Shown here one piece after another: positions 5,839 to 6,129 of a DNA stretch of 6,129 nucleotides; the stretch's first letter is position 1; each line of letters begins with the position of its first letter. The notes under the pieces are model-generated. The model did not search any database. It was not told the origin of the DNA and was given only the letters and a program-made list of their open reading frames with translations. The position numbers were made by a program, and so were the translations under genes. Source of the DNA: Akkermansia muciniphila (lineage in GTDB: Bacteria > Verrucomicrobiota > Verrucomicrobiia > Verrucomicrobiales > Akkermansiaceae); NCBI GenBank assembly GCA_945870545.1, contig CAMBTF010000112.1, forward strand, positions 1 to 6,129, written 5' to 3'.

Positions 5839-6129
5839 ATGCTATTTAAAATAACCACAATCAGCATTCTCGGCGCACTTGCCGCGCAGGCAGATATCCT
5901 AACCTCCACCCAGCGGTTTTTCGGTATGGGCGGGCAGGTTCCCAGCTATTCGGAAGATGATCAAGATCCGAGCTCTGCGGCGGGTCTCGGCCAGATCCCC
6001 TATTCGGAGGCGGATTCCGATCTCGGGATTCAGGAAATCCTCCAAGAGACCCCCGAGCGCGCACCGGTATTGTTTTATTTCAGCACAACAGTGCTGCGCA
6101 CGGACAGCGCCCCCAGCGCGAGCGGCCCT
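5839..6129 (+). CDS. Secreted protein of unknown function (partial, N-terminus only)
   Basis: An open frame from the ATG at 5839 runs to the right edge (97 codons) without a stop. The first 18 residues (MLFKITTISILGALAAQA) look like a signal peptide: one lysine, a hydrophobic core and an AQA cleavage site before D19. The mature part is acidic and rich in Ser, Asp, Gly and Pro (SYSEDDQDPSS, SEADSD), then turns to LFYFSTTVLRTDSAPS, which might begin a beta-rich domain. I do not recognise the family; a periplasmic or outer-membrane protein would fit. There is no Shine-Dalgarno sequence before the ATG, but the signal peptide beginning at once supports this start. It is transcribed away from the cyclase gene, whose CHASE2 domain faces the same compartment. 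Confidence 0.7.
   Translation, partial: MLFKITTISILGALAAQADILTSTQRFFGMGGQVPSYSEDDQDPSSAAGLGQIPYSEADSDLGIQEILQETPERAPVLFYFSTTVLRTDSAPSASGP

Overview
The window reads as a compact, ordinary bacterial chromosome segment with GC-rich coding DNA. It holds five protein genes (two cut by the window edges) and one tRNA. The tRNA carries no encoded CCA. Several starts (argS, the EIIA gene, the secreted protein) lack a clear Shine-Dalgarno sequence. The gene types (CBS/DRTGG pyrophosphatase, CHASE2 adenylate cyclase, a lone fructose/nitrogen-type EIIA) would suit a Verrucomicrobiota or Planctomycetota-like organism. That taxonomic guess is inference only, and no marker in the window fixes it.

Layout. 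(1) 1-927, minus: N-terminal 309 residues of a family II (DHH) manganese-dependent inorganic pyrophosphatase with a CBS-DRTGG-CBS regulatory insert; the C-terminal part lies beyond the left edge. (2) 1001-2746, minus: complete argS. (3) 2747-2873: two facing arrays of a degenerate 8-bp repeat (AAATGCTG on the left, CAGCGTTT/CAGCTTTT on the right), one of which supplies the end and stop codon of the next gene. (4) 2849-3337, minus: a short PTS EIIA protein. (5) 3338-3563: intergenic, with small inverted repeats and a plausible sigma-70-type promoter for the tRNA. (6) 3564-3646, plus: tRNA-Leu(UAA). (7) 3652-5787, minus: a membrane CHASE2-adenylate cyclase converging on the tRNA with only 5 bp between them. 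(8) 5788-5838: divergent promoter region. (9) 5839 to the right edge, plus: the start of a secreted protein of unknown function.

Working together. EIIA, argS and the pyrophosphatase share a strand with gaps of 102 and 73 bp and could be one transcription unit. ArgRS releases pyrophosphate and the pyrophosphatase removes it, so the pairing makes metabolic sense. The cyclase would turn an extracytoplasmic signal, sensed by CHASE2, into cAMP; the divergent exported protein might be a partner, which is a guess from position alone.

I see no clear novel system. The most unusual item is the pair of opposed octamer arrays between the EIIA gene and argS, which could fold into a long hairpin in the argS leader and which puts UGA in all three frames at the end of the EIIA gene.
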